From an uncultured Collinsella sp. (lineage in GTDB: Bacteria; Actinomycetota; Coriobacteriia; Coriobacteriales; Coriobacteriaceae), in NCBI GenBank assembly GCA_958350755.1, contig CATWID010000013.1:1-37236 (forward strand): a stretch of DNA of 37,236 bases, given 5' to 3'. Positions 6,449-14,531 of the stretch are shown in pieces; position 1 is the stretch's first letter, and every line of letters begins with the position of its first letter. A program made the position numbers and the translations under genes. The notes below the pieces were generated by a model. It was not told the DNA's origin and did not search any database. It was given only the letters and a program-made list of their open reading frames with translations.

Positions 6449-7972
6449 ATGCCGTGCACAACGATTTTGGTTGGTAAGAACGCGAGCTACGACGGGTCGA
6501 CGCTTGTCGCCCGCAACGAGGACTCGTCCAACGGGGTGTTTGAGCCCAAGCGCATGCGCGTGGTGCATCCCGACGAGCAGCCGCGTGTCTACACGAGTGT
6601 CCTGAGCCACCTAACCATTGAGCTGCCCGACAATCCCATGCGTTACACAAGCGTCCCTGACGTTATCCCGGGTCACGGCATCTGGGCCGAGGCCGGCTTC
6701 AACGAGCTCAATGTTGGCATGTCCGCAACCGAGACGCTCACCACCAATGAGCGCGTCCGCGGCGCCGATCCGCTCGTGGACTACGTACCCGCCAAAGGTA
6801 ACGAAGGCGAGGACGGCTATGTTCCGGCACAGCCCGGCGGTCTGGGCGAGGAGGACATGGTGACCCTGGTGCTGCCGTACGCCAAGTCTGCCCGCGACGG
6901 CGTGCGCATCCTGGGCGAGCTGCTCGAGCGCTACGGCACCTATGAGAACAACGGCATCGCCTTTAGTGATGTGGACGAGATTTGGTGGCTCGAGACTATC
7001 GGTGGCCACCACTGGATTGCCAAGCGCGTGCCCGATGACGCCTATGTGACCATGCCCAACCAGCTGGGTATCGACAGCTTTGACCTGGACGACGCCGAGG
7101 GCGCCCAGGCCGACCACATGTGCTCTGCCGACCTGCGCTCCTGGATGGCCGAGTGGCATCTGGACCTGACGCTGGGCGTCGAGGGCGACGGTCCGGCGAC
7201 GGTCTTCAACCCGCGCGAAGCCTTTGGCTCGCACAGCGACAGCGACCATGTCTACAACACGCCGCGCGCCTGGTATATGCAGCGCTGTCTCAACCCCAGC
7301 GATGTGTGGGACGGTCCCGACGCCGACTACACGCCCGAGAGCGACGACATCCCCTGGAGCCGCGTGCCTGAGCGCAAGGTGACCATCGAGGACATCAAGT
7401 ACGTGCTTTCGAGCCACTACCAGAGCACGGAGTACGACTGCTACGGCAGCAAGGGTACGCCCGCCACGCGCGGCGCCTATCGTCCCATCGGCATCAACCG
7501 CAACAGCCAGCTCGCCGTGCTGCAGCTGCGTCCCTATGCGCAGCCGGCATATCGCGCCGTACAGTGGATGGCGTTTGGCTCCAACTCGTTTAACGCGCTC
7601 GTACCGCTGTACGCCAATGTCGAGACCATGCCCGAGTACTATGCCGGCACGCAGGCTCGCGTGACGTCCGAGAATTTCTATTGGGCCAACCGCCTGATCG
7701 GTGCCTTGGCCGATGTTCGCTTCCATGAGTGCGGTCGCGCGGTCGAGGATTATCAGGAGAAGGTCGGCGGCATGGGCCACAAGCAGATTCACGACGTTGA
7801 CGCTGTCGTAGCCGCGCTGCCCGAGGCCGACGTGCCTGCCGAGCTCGCCCGCGCCAACGAGGCCTTTGCCGAGCTCGTGCGCGTGGAGACCGATGCCCTG
7901 TTGGGCAAGGTGCTCTACACCACGAGCTGCGCCATGAAGAACTCCTTCGCGATGAACGACAACGTAAGGTAA
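6449..7972 (+). CDS. pepD: C69-family dipeptidase
   Basis: This 507-residue peptidase belongs to the C69 (PepD-type) Ntn-hydrolase family. The N-terminus reads MPCTTILVGKNASYDGST. In the family the leading residues are removed so that Cys becomes the N-terminal nucleophile, and the GS(T)xxARNED block seen here follows. It should cleave a range of dipeptides in the cytoplasm. An ATG also occurs at 6443, but the AAGGAGG site at 6436-6442 is 6 bases from the ATG at 6449 and none from the first, so 6449 is preferred. It stands alone between an inverted-repeat element and its own terminator. Confidence 0.92.
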   Translation: MPCTTILVGKNASYDGSTLVARNEDSSNGVFEPKRMRVVHPDEQPRVYTSVLSHLTIELPDNPMRYTSVPDVIPGHGIWAEAGFNELNVGMSATETLTTNERVRGADPLVDYVPAKGNEGEDGYVPAQPGGLGEEDMVTLVLPYAKSARDGVRILGELLERYGTYENNGIAFSDVDEIWWLETIGGHHWIAKRVPDDAYVTMPNQLGIDSFDLDDAEGAQADHMCSADLRSWMAEWHLDLTLGVEGDGPATVFNPREAFGSHSDSDHVYNTPRAWYMQRCLNPSDVWDGPDADYTPESDDIPWSRVPERKVTIEDIKYVLSSHYQSTEYDCYGSKGTPATRGAYRPIGINRNSQLAVLQLRPYAQPAYRAVQWMAFGSNSFNALVPLYANVETMPEYYAGTQARVTSENFYWANRLIGALADVRFHECGRAVEDYQEKVGGMGHKQIHDVDAVVAALPEADVPAELARANEAFAELVRVETDALLGKVLYTTSCAMKNSFAMNDNVR

Positions 7973-7991
7973 AGGCAACCTTGCAGCGCGC

Positions 7992-8034
7992 GAGCGGGGC
8001 AAACGCCGTCAAAGGCTTTGCCCCGCTCGATTTC
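7992..8034 (+). terminator. Rho-independent terminator after the dipeptidase gene
   Basis: The arms GAGCGGGGCAAA (7992-8003) and TTTGCCCCGCTC (8017-8028) form a perfect 12-bp stem extended by GCC/GGC inside. It is followed by a short T-rich tail. Confidence 0.8.
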
Positions 8035-8119
8035 TATTCCGGCGACAAACGATTTTGTGTCGTTCACCCAATCTTGGGTACAAGAAGGCCAATGCAGTTG
8101 TTCATGATTGGAGCCAACC

Positions 8120-8536
8120 ATGGTTATGAAACTCGATCAGCTTGTTAACGGTGCCATCAACGTGGGCTTCGGCGCCGCCGCCGTTGCCGTCGAGGGCGGC
8201 AAGAAGGTTCTCGACGACCTCGGTACCAAGGGCGAGCAGGTCCGCAAGGATGCCGGCACCCCCGATATCGCCCGCAGCGTGTCCGATATGTTCGAGCAGG
8301 CCGGCGGCACTATCTCCGACCTGACCGAGCGCCTGGGCATGCAGGGCGAGACTGCGGCACAGCGCGTGCTCGATGAGCTCATCCTGGCTCGCGTCCGCGT
8401 TATGACCGCCCCCGAGCGCACGGCCTTCCTGGCCCATGTGCGCGACATCGTCGATTCGGTCGAGGACAACGTGACCTCGGTGCCCGTCGAGTCCGTTGAA
8501 CCCGACGACGCAGAGGACGCCGAAGAGGCCGAGTAG
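8120..8536 (+). CDS. Phasin-like small helical protein
   Basis: The 138-residue protein is mostly amphipathic helix: an N-terminal block with Gly/Ala-rich VGFGAAAVAVEGGKKVLDD, a middle block with MFEQAGGTISDLTERLGM, and a helix containing ERTAFLAHVRDIVD. The tail is acidic (DDAEDAEEAE). The pattern resembles the phasin-like family (COG3937), which often sits beside UbiB/ABC1 genes. ATG 8120 follows GGAG at 8110-8113. A second ATG at 8126 is possible. The gene ends 8 bases before the ABC1 kinase gene, so the two are probably translated together and may work together at the membrane. The exact function is unknown. Confidence 0.8.
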   Translation: MVMKLDQLVNGAINVGFGAAAVAVEGGKKVLDDLGTKGEQVRKDAGTPDIARSVSDMFEQAGGTISDLTERLGMQGETAAQRVLDELILARVRVMTAPERTAFLAHVRDIVDSVEDNVTSVPVESVEPDDAEDAEEAE

Positions 8537-8544
8537 CAGCGCAG

Positions 8545-10308
8545 ATGGCAGATTCCACCACCGATTACAACAATCAAGATCCCTTGGGTGACGAGGCGGC
8601 GGTTGTCGACGAGGTCGATGCCGCCGTCTCGGGCGCTCGCAAGAAGCCGCGCGCTGTCGATATGGTCCCCGAGGAGCCCGACGCGATGGCGCCGGACGAG
8701 GAGTATCAGCTCACGCCGGCGGGCCGCCGCGAACGCATCGGTCAGATCGTTCGCCTGATCAAAAAGTATCGCGTGTGGGATAACCTCACGCCGGTGCGCC
8801 TGCGTCGTCTGCTCGAAGAGCTCGGCCCCATGTTCGTCAAGATGGGGCAGATCCTGGCTAACCGCTCCGAGATCTTGCCGCAGCGGTTTTGCGACGAGCT
8901 CCGTCGCCTGCGCTCCGACGTAGAGCCGGTGCCGTATGAGGTAGTGCTCCGGTGTCTGGAAGAGGAATATGGCCAGCGCCTGGGGCAGATGTTCGACGCG
9001 ATCGACCCCAACCCGCTCGGCAGCGCGTCGCTCGCGCAGGTACACCGTGCCCGCCTGGTGACCGGCGAGGACGTGGCCGTTAAGGTGCAGCGCCCCGGTG
9101 CGCAGCAGGTCATGGCGCAGGACATCGACATCATCCGTTCGGTGGTGCGCATCGTCTCAAAGTTCGTCAATACCGATCAGTTTGTTGACCTGCACGGCGT
9201 GGTCGAGGAGCTGTGGACCTCGTTTCGCGAGGAGACCAACTTTTTGGCCGAGGCCAAAAACCTCAACGATTTCTATGAGTTCCATAAGAGCATCCATGGC
9301 GTGACGTGCCCCAAGTCCTATCTGGATCTGTGCACCGAGCACGTCGTGGTCATGGATTACGTCGACGGCATCTCGATTGCCGATCCCGAGCGCCTGGTGG
9401 CCGAGGGCTATGACCTGGAAAAAATCGGCTCGGCGATTGTCGAGGACTATTCGACGCAGGTGCTCGATGATGGCTTTTTCCATGCCGACCCGCATGCGGG
9501 AAACATCATCCTCAAGGACGGCGTCGTCTACTTTATCGACCTGGGCATGGTTGGGCGCATGTCGAGCCACGACCGCGGTATCGTCAAGGACATGATTTTC
9601 GCCGTGGCCGAGGGCGACGTGCCCAAGCTCAAGGATTCGCTTATGCGCTTCGCCGTGACGCGCGGCGACTCGGCCGAGCTCGACCATTCGGCCTTTTTGT
9701 CCGACTTGGACTTTATCGTTGCCGACTTTGCGGGCCTCGACCTTAAGGACCTGGATATCGGCGAGTTTTTGACCTCGCTGCTAAACCTGGCGCGCAAAAA
9801 CGACGTTGAACTGCCGAGCGTGGTGACGATGTTCGCCCGCGGCATGGTGACGCTCGAGGGCCTGCTGACCGAGTACATGCCCAACGTCAACATGATCCAG
9901 ATCATCCAGACGCATATCAAAAATGAGAAGAGCACCTATGCGCGCGTGCGCGATATGGGGCGCGATTTTGCCGCGAGCAGCTATCGAGCGGCAAAAGGTT
10001 CGCTCGAGGCGGCCGAGTATCTGGGCTTGGCGTCGCGCATGCTCACGCGTGGCCAGCTTAAGGTGAACACGCAGATTATGAGCAGCGATAAGGCGCTGCG
10101 ACAGCTGGGCGGAATTATCGATCGCATGTCGATGGCAATTGTAATCGCCGGCCTGTTTATCGGTTCGTCGGTGGTGTACTACGCGCGCATCGAGCCGGTC
10201 GTGTTTGGTATCCCGGTCATTGGCTTTATGGGCTACGTGAGCGCGCTGGTGCTGGCGCTGATGCTGGGCCGCGAGATCTGGCGCAACAGTCACGGCGGCA
10301 AGCACTAG
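8545..10308 (+). CDS. ABC1/ADCK/UbiB-family atypical kinase with two C-terminal membrane helices
   Basis: This 587-residue protein carries the full set of UbiB-family landmarks. These are the KxGQ motif (K99-Q102, FVKMGQILANR), the AVKVQRPG lysine strand (K180), the catalytic-loop block FHADPHAGN (312-320), and the DLGMVG metal site (D332). An acidic low-complexity N-terminus of about 60 residues precedes the domain. Residues about 528-578 form two membrane helices, as in UbiB. The family has ATPase activity and supports isoprenoid-quinone or lipid metabolism. Collinsella-type bacteria lack ubiquinone, so a role in lipid or menaquinone homeostasis is inferred. There is no clear ribosome site, which fits coupling to the gene 8 bases upstream. 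Confidence 0.9.
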   Translation: MADSTTDYNNQDPLGDEAAVVDEVDAAVSGARKKPRAVDMVPEEPDAMAPDEEYQLTPAGRRERIGQIVRLIKKYRVWDNLTPVRLRRLLEELGPMFVKMGQILANRSEILPQRFCDELRRLRSDVEPVPYEVVLRCLEEEYGQRLGQMFDAIDPNPLGSASLAQVHRARLVTGEDVAVKVQRPGAQQVMAQDIDIIRSVVRIVSKFVNTDQFVDLHGVVEELWTSFREETNFLAEAKNLNDFYEFHKSIHGVTCPKSYLDLCTEHVVVMDYVDGISIADPERLVAEGYDLEKIGSAIVEDYSTQVLDDGFFHADPHAGNIILKDGVVYFIDLGMVGRMSSHDRGIVKDMIFAVAEGDVPKLKDSLMRFAVTRGDSAELDHSAFLSDLDFIVADFAGLDLKDLDIGEFLTSLLNLARKNDVELPSVVTMFARGMVTLEGLLTEYMPNVNMIQIIQTHIKNEKSTYARVRDMGRDFAASSYRAAKGSLEAAEYLGLASRMLTRGQLKVNTQIMSSDKALRQLGGIIDRMSMAIVIAGLFIGSSVVYYARIEPVVFGIPVIGFMGYVSALVLALMLGREIWRNSHGGKH

Positions 10309-10359
10309 AGGCTGCGGCCGTCACCGCATTTTCCTATCGCAAACAATAGCTTTTACCTT

Positions 10360-10387
10360 GGGCTTCGCCTGCGTGCGAGGCCCTTTT
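10360..10387 (+). terminator. Rho-independent terminator after the ABC1-kinase gene
   Basis: GGGCTTCGC (10360-10368) pairs with GCGAGGCCC (10375-10383) with one G-U pair and is followed by TTTT. It isolates the upstream operon from the riboswitch transcript. Confidence 0.75.
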
Positions 10388-10400
10388 GCGTGATACCATT

Positions 10401-10428
10401 TTGACGGTAATAATCGATGGCCTAGATG
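10401..10428 (+). promoter_or_regulatory. Candidate promoter of the riboswitch transcript
   Basis: TTGACG (10401-10406) and TAGATG (10423-10428) are 16 bases apart, placed just before the riboswitch. The -35 box is good and the -10 box moderate. Confidence 0.5.
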
Positions 10429-10595
10429 GTGGTGCGGAGACGCACGAATGCGCGGTTTTCCTGCGCGTTTGGGAGAATCGGGGTGCAAGTCCCCGGCTGT
10501 ACCAGTAACCGTAATTCCTCTTGGCTCGGGATGTTCGCGTCGCAGATCGGACGGCGCGCCCGAGTCGTTAAGGTTAAGTCGGATCGCCTCCCATC
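10425..10595 (+). promoter_or_regulatory. Cobalamin (B12) riboswitch
   Basis: The conserved cobalamin-aptamer core is visible at about 10471-10514: GGGAGAA, then GGTGCAAGTCC, then GGCTGTACCAGTAACCGTAA. The B12-box-like end AAGTCGGATCGCC is at about 10576-10588. These are the standard landmarks of adenosyl/aquo-cobalamin riboswitches in the right order and spacing. CCTCCC at 10587-10592 could pair with GGAGG in the ribosome site at 10648-10652, which suggests control of translation. No poly-U terminator is seen before the gene. Low cobalamin should switch the downstream genes on. The exact ends are approximate. Confidence 0.85.
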
Positions 10596-10658
10596 TTGCG
10601 TGCGGCTGCGGCGTATGCCGCCGGTGTACATAGGGCTCTGGAGGGAAGGAGGACCCCG

Positions 10659-13600
10659 ATGGGGGAACTCGAGCGCAACATGCGCGATGACGTGGGGCAG
10701 TCTCAAGGCAACGCTCCAAGTACAGACAATGGGGGACAAATGGATATGTTTGAGGACGAGCGTGTGTGCGCCTCGTTGCATCGCCGTGGCGCGATTGCAC
10801 GCGGTATAGCCAAGCGCGGCCTGGTGGCATTCCTGGCCTTCGCGATGGCCTTTGGCACCACGCCGGCTCAGTTGTGGGCCGAGGGCGCCGAGGGCATTGT
10901 CGAGGCCGTGGCTCAGGCTGCGACGCCGGGCGAGGACGCAGCGCTTGCGGGCGGTACCACTGAGCAGAGCGGCACCGAGGTTTCGGATTCCGAGGGCGTG
11001 CCTGCGGCTAGTGCCGCCACAACAGAGGCAGCAACTGGCGACGAAGGCTCGGCGACGGGGGAGAGCCCTGCCACGAGCGAGCAGTCTTCGACGGCGCCCA
11101 CTGGCCAAGCAGGATCTGCCGCCGCGGCTGCCGTTCAGACGGAGAGCCCGACAGAAACTGGCGATGTCGCCAAGAAGCAAGTCGAGGTCTCGTTCTCGAT
11201 TATCGGCACCGATGCCGACGGCAAGGCTCAGACCTGGGTGGCACCTACGCAGCTTAAGCTCGACGAGGGCTCGACGGCTGCGGACGCCTTCGTTAAGCTG
11301 CAGCAGAAGGTGGGCTTCAAGGCGAAATACGATCCGAACACGGCATACGGTTTCTACCTCGAAAGCATTACGTCCCCGAGCGATGGCCGCACGCTTGCCT
11401 TCGATCCGGCGACTTATGCCTACTGGCAGCTGTTTGTCGACGGCGCGTCTTCCTCGGTTGGCGCGAGCGGCGTCAAGCTCACCCAGGGGCAGAAGATTGA
11501 GTTTGCCTATACGGCTGGTAGCTCGTCCCCTGTCGTTAAGGACCAGGTTGCCGCAAATGTGACCGTCATTGGTCGCGATGCCCAGGGCAAGACTCAGACT
11601 TGGGTCGATAACGCGCAGTATGTGGTGACGTCCGGCTCGAACGCACTTGACCTTACGAAGGTCGCGCTCGAGGCGAATGATATTGACGCCGTTGTTGCGG
11701 GCTCCTTCATTCTGAGCCTTAAGTACAACGGCGTTGAGCTGGGTACGCCGCTCGATTATTCGACCTCTTGGCAGCTGTTCATCAACGGCAAGTCGAGCGA
11801 CTACACGGCGGACAATGTCACCATTCATGCCGGCGATACCGTTACGTGGTTCTACGGTGGCTGGGGCGACCAGTTGCCCTCTGATTCCGTCCATGCTTCC
11901 GTTCAGGTGCTTGGCAAGGACAAGGACGGCAAACAGCAGGTGTGGGCCTCGACGGGCCAGACGGGTCTCAAGGCGGGCTCTACTGCCAAGGATTTGCTGG
12001 AGCAGACTGGTCTTAGGCTCGATTCTAGCGAATCGTCTTGGGGCTGGTTCCTCAACGGCATTTATTCGCCGTTCGACGTCGACGGTAAGCCCTATGTCGG
12101 GGATGCTGCAACCAATAGCTATTGGCGCTTCTACGTAAATGGCGAGTTCAAGAACGTTGGCGCTGGTGCCTACGAGCTCCAAGAGGGTGACGCCGTCACC
12201 TTTATGTATGCTGGCGACAGCGATGCCCTTCCTGGCCAGGTTCTTGGGTCTGTCGATGTTATCGGTCCCGATGTCAACGGCAACAATACTCGCTGGGGCT
12301 CGGCAAGCAATGTTTCTTTGCCCGAAGGCTCCACGGCCCAGAACCTTATTGAGGCATTTCTGAAGGCCAAGAGCGTTGCGTATAACGGCTCCCAGAGTGG
12401 TGAGTACTGGCTCCTTAATTCCATTACTTCGCCGTTCGATCACAAGCCGTATGGCTGGGATGGTGCGACCAATAGATATTGGCATCTGTATATCAACGGA
12501 GAGCTCACATCTCTCTGCGCCAACCAGGTCACGCTCAAGAGCGGCGACAAGGTTACGTTTGCCTACACCACCGATAATTCGCCCATGCCCGACCCCGACA
12601 AGATTGTCGTGGACCCGAGCGCGACGGCTCCTGATTGGGATGCCGAGTGGGCCGGCTACGGCAACAGTGGCAACGGTTCGACCGTAACGGATGCCAAGAC
12701 GCCTGCGCAGGCTGCCGGTCTTAAGTGGGCCTTCGATTGGAAGGCCGAGTCTGGTCAGCAGTATGCCAACTGCAGCGAACCTGTCATCGCCAACGGCTTT
12801 GTGTACATCGCGACCGAGAACGAGCTCATTAAGATCGATTCGTCCACGGGCAAAAAGGTTGCCTCTGCGCCGCTTGCCTCCAAGGTGAGCTATACCTCTC
12901 GTCCGATCTATACCAATGGCCTTATCATCGTTCCGCTCAACGGCGGTGCGGTCCAGGCGATTACTGCAGACAAGCTGATCTGCAAGTGGCTGACGCCTGG
13001 TTTGACGGACTTGACGCAGAGCTCCTGCACCGTCGTTTCGGACGGCGAGTACGTCTATGTAGGCTCGGTCGATATTTCGTATGACGAGAATTACAACGCG
13101 ACCTACGGCAACGGCTCCTTTGCGCGCATTAAGATTGCCACGGGCGAAGTTTCTTGGCAGAACATTGACCCTGCCGAGGGCTATTACTGGACTGGTGCGG
13201 CTTTGACGGATAAGTATGCCATCGTTCCTACGAGCGCGGGTACGCTTAAGTGCATTGATAAGACGACGGGCGATGTCGTTTCGACCATGAAGCTCGGCGC
13301 TGTCGCAAATGCCGATTGCATTGCCGATCCGTCCAATGGTTCGACCTTTTATCAGATGACGCACGATGGAAAGCTCCATGTGATTTTGCTTTCGGCGACG
13401 GGCGTGTTGAGTGAACAGAAGACGGTTGATCTGGGCCTTACGAATAATCTGAGCGCCCCTGCGGTGTCTGGTGACAATCTGATTGTCGGCGGACAGACGG
13501 GTACTGGCTCTGCTCTGGTTCTCTATAACCTGAAGACGGGTAAGACCACGATGGTCGCTGCTGCCGACGGCAAGGCGCTGCCGGCTGGCCTCAACGGTAT

Positions 13601-14522
13601 TGCTGCTACTCCGCTGGTGAGTGTTCAGGGCGGCAAGACCTATGTGTACTTCACCGTTAACAGCGCGGATAGCAAGGATTACGTCAACTACTCTGCTGGT
13701 GGTGGCGTGTATCGCTATACGCTCGGCGATGCAGAGGCGACGCAGATTTATGATGCGGCTGGCCATTACCAGTACTGTGACTCTCCGGTCATTGCCGATG
13801 CATCTGGCAACCTGTACTACATCAATGACTCGGGCACGCTGTTCAAACTCGGGGCTGTTGAGTCTTGGACGGTCGCCTTTAATTCCAACGGCGGGTCTGC
13901 TTGCGACACTAAGTTTGTTGCTACGGCCGACGGCAAGTTGGTCAAGCCGGCCGATCCGACGCGCGATGGCTACACCTTCGCTGGCTGGTATACCGATGAG
14001 GCTTGCACGCAGGCGTATGACTTTAGCACGCCGGTGACGGCCGATCTGACGCTGTATGCCAAGTGGACCAAGAATGCTGTTAACCCTGGCGGTAATGGCG
14101 GTTCTGGCACTAATGGTGGCAACGGCGGCGCTGGCAACGGTTCCGGTGCTGGCGCTGGCGCGGGTTCTGGCTCCGGCTCGAAGGGCGGCGCTATTGCCCC
14201 GGGCAAGAAGCCGGTGACCAAGACGACGGTGTCGACCAAGACCGAGACCAAGGACAACAAGTCCGACAAGAAAGACTCCGATAAGTCCGATAAGAAGGAC
14301 GAGAAGAAGTCTGACAAGAAGTCTGGCAAGAAGGACAGCAAGTCCGACAAGAAGTCCGATTCCAAGTCCGATACGGGTGCTGTTTCCACGACCGCTGCTA
14401 AGAAGTCCTCTAGCGCTTCCGAGCAGGAGACTGGCATCAACCCGCTCGCCATTGTTGGCGTTGCCGCCGGCGTCATCGGTCTCGCCATCGTCGGCGTGTT
14501 CGTGTTCACCAAACGTCGGTAG
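10659..14522 (+). CDS. Surface-anchored DUF4430-repeat / beta-propeller protein, candidate cobalamin-capture protein
   Basis: The 1287-residue protein has an unusually long leader (hydrophobic core at about 53-68, possible cleavage near QLWA). A low-complexity region follows. Four DUF4430 repeats lie at about 174-285, 299-398, 411-518 and 530-637, each ending in a block like YWQLFVDG and a GD-VTF-Y strand. A PQQ-type beta-propeller spans about 655-1065, with repeated G-YVYVGS-type strands. One InlB B-type repeat (about 1067-1137, GYTFAGWYTDEAC), a Gly-rich linker, a Lys/Ser/Asp stalk, and a terminal membrane helix ending TKRR complete it. DUF4430 is related to the C-terminal domain of transcobalamin and intrinsic factor. 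A riboswitch for cobalamin controls the gene, so I infer surface B12 binding. ATG 10659 was chosen for its AAGGAGG site 6 bases away. Confidence 0.88.
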   Translation: MGELERNMRDDVGQSQGNAPSTDNGGQMDMFEDERVCASLHRRGAIARGIAKRGLVAFLAFAMAFGTTPAQLWAEGAEGIVEAVAQAATPGEDAALAGGTTEQSGTEVSDSEGVPAASAATTEAATGDEGSATGESPATSEQSSTAPTGQAGSAAAAAVQTESPTETGDVAKKQVEVSFSIIGTDADGKAQTWVAPTQLKLDEGSTAADAFVKLQQKVGFKAKYDPNTAYGFYLESITSPSDGRTLAFDPATYAYWQLFVDGASSSVGASGVKLTQGQKIEFAYTAGSSSPVVKDQVAANVTVIGRDAQGKTQTWVDNAQYVVTSGSNALDLTKVALEANDIDAVVAGSFILSLKYNGVELGTPLDYSTSWQLFINGKSSDYTADNVTIHAGDTVTWFYGGWGDQLPSDSVHASVQVLGKDKDGKQQVWASTGQTGLKAGSTAKDLLEQTGLRLDSSESSWGWFLNGIYSPFDVDGKPYVGDAATNSYWRFYVNGEFKNVGAGAYELQEGDAVTFMYAGDSDALPGQVLGSVDVIGPDVNGNNTRWGSASNVSLPEGSTAQNLIEAFLKAKSVAYNGSQSGEYWLLNSITSPFDHKPYGWDGATNRYWHLYINGELTSLCANQVTLKSGDKVTFAYTTDNSPMPDPDKIVVDPSATAPDWDAEWAGYGNSGNGSTVTDAKTPAQAAGLKWAFDWKAESGQQYANCSEPVIANGFVYIATENELIKIDSSTGKKVASAPLASKVSYTSRPIYTNGLIIVPLNGGAVQAITADKLICKWLTPGLTDLTQSSCTVVSDGEYVYVGSVDISYDENYNATYGNGSFARIKIATGEVSWQNIDPAEGYYWTGAALTDKYAIVPTSAGTLKCIDKTTGDVVSTMKLGAVANADCIADPSNGSTFYQMTHDGKLHVILLSATGVLSEQKTVDLGLTNNLSAPAVSGDNLIVGGQTGTGSALVLYNLKTGKTTMVAAADGKALPAGLNGIAATPLVSVQGGKTYVYFTVNSADSKDYVNYSAGGGVYRYTLGDAEATQIYDAAGHYQYCDSPVIADASGNLYYINDSGTLFKLGAVESWTVAFNSNGGSACDTKFVATADGKLVKPADPTRDGYTFAGWYTDEACTQAYDFSTPVTADLTLYAKWTKNAVNPGGNGGSGTNGGNGGAGNGSGAGAGAGSGSGSKGGAIAPGKKPVTKTTVSTKTETKDNKSDKKDSDKSDKKDEKKSDKKSGKKDSKSDKKSDSKSDTGAVSTTAAKKSSSASEQETGINPLAIVGVAAGVIGLAIVGVFVFTKRR

Positions 14523-14531
14523 GTGAGGGCT

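Noticed and set aside
6611..8002. 463-codon minus-strand frame opposite the dipeptidase gene
   Set aside because: The plus-strand C69 peptidase explains the region. The antisense frame has no start signal or domain.
8048..8090. Small palindromes (CGACA/TGTCG and ACCCAA/TTGGGT) before the phasin-like gene
   Set aside because: Short and with plausible chance occurrence. No paired promoter boxes could be set with confidence.
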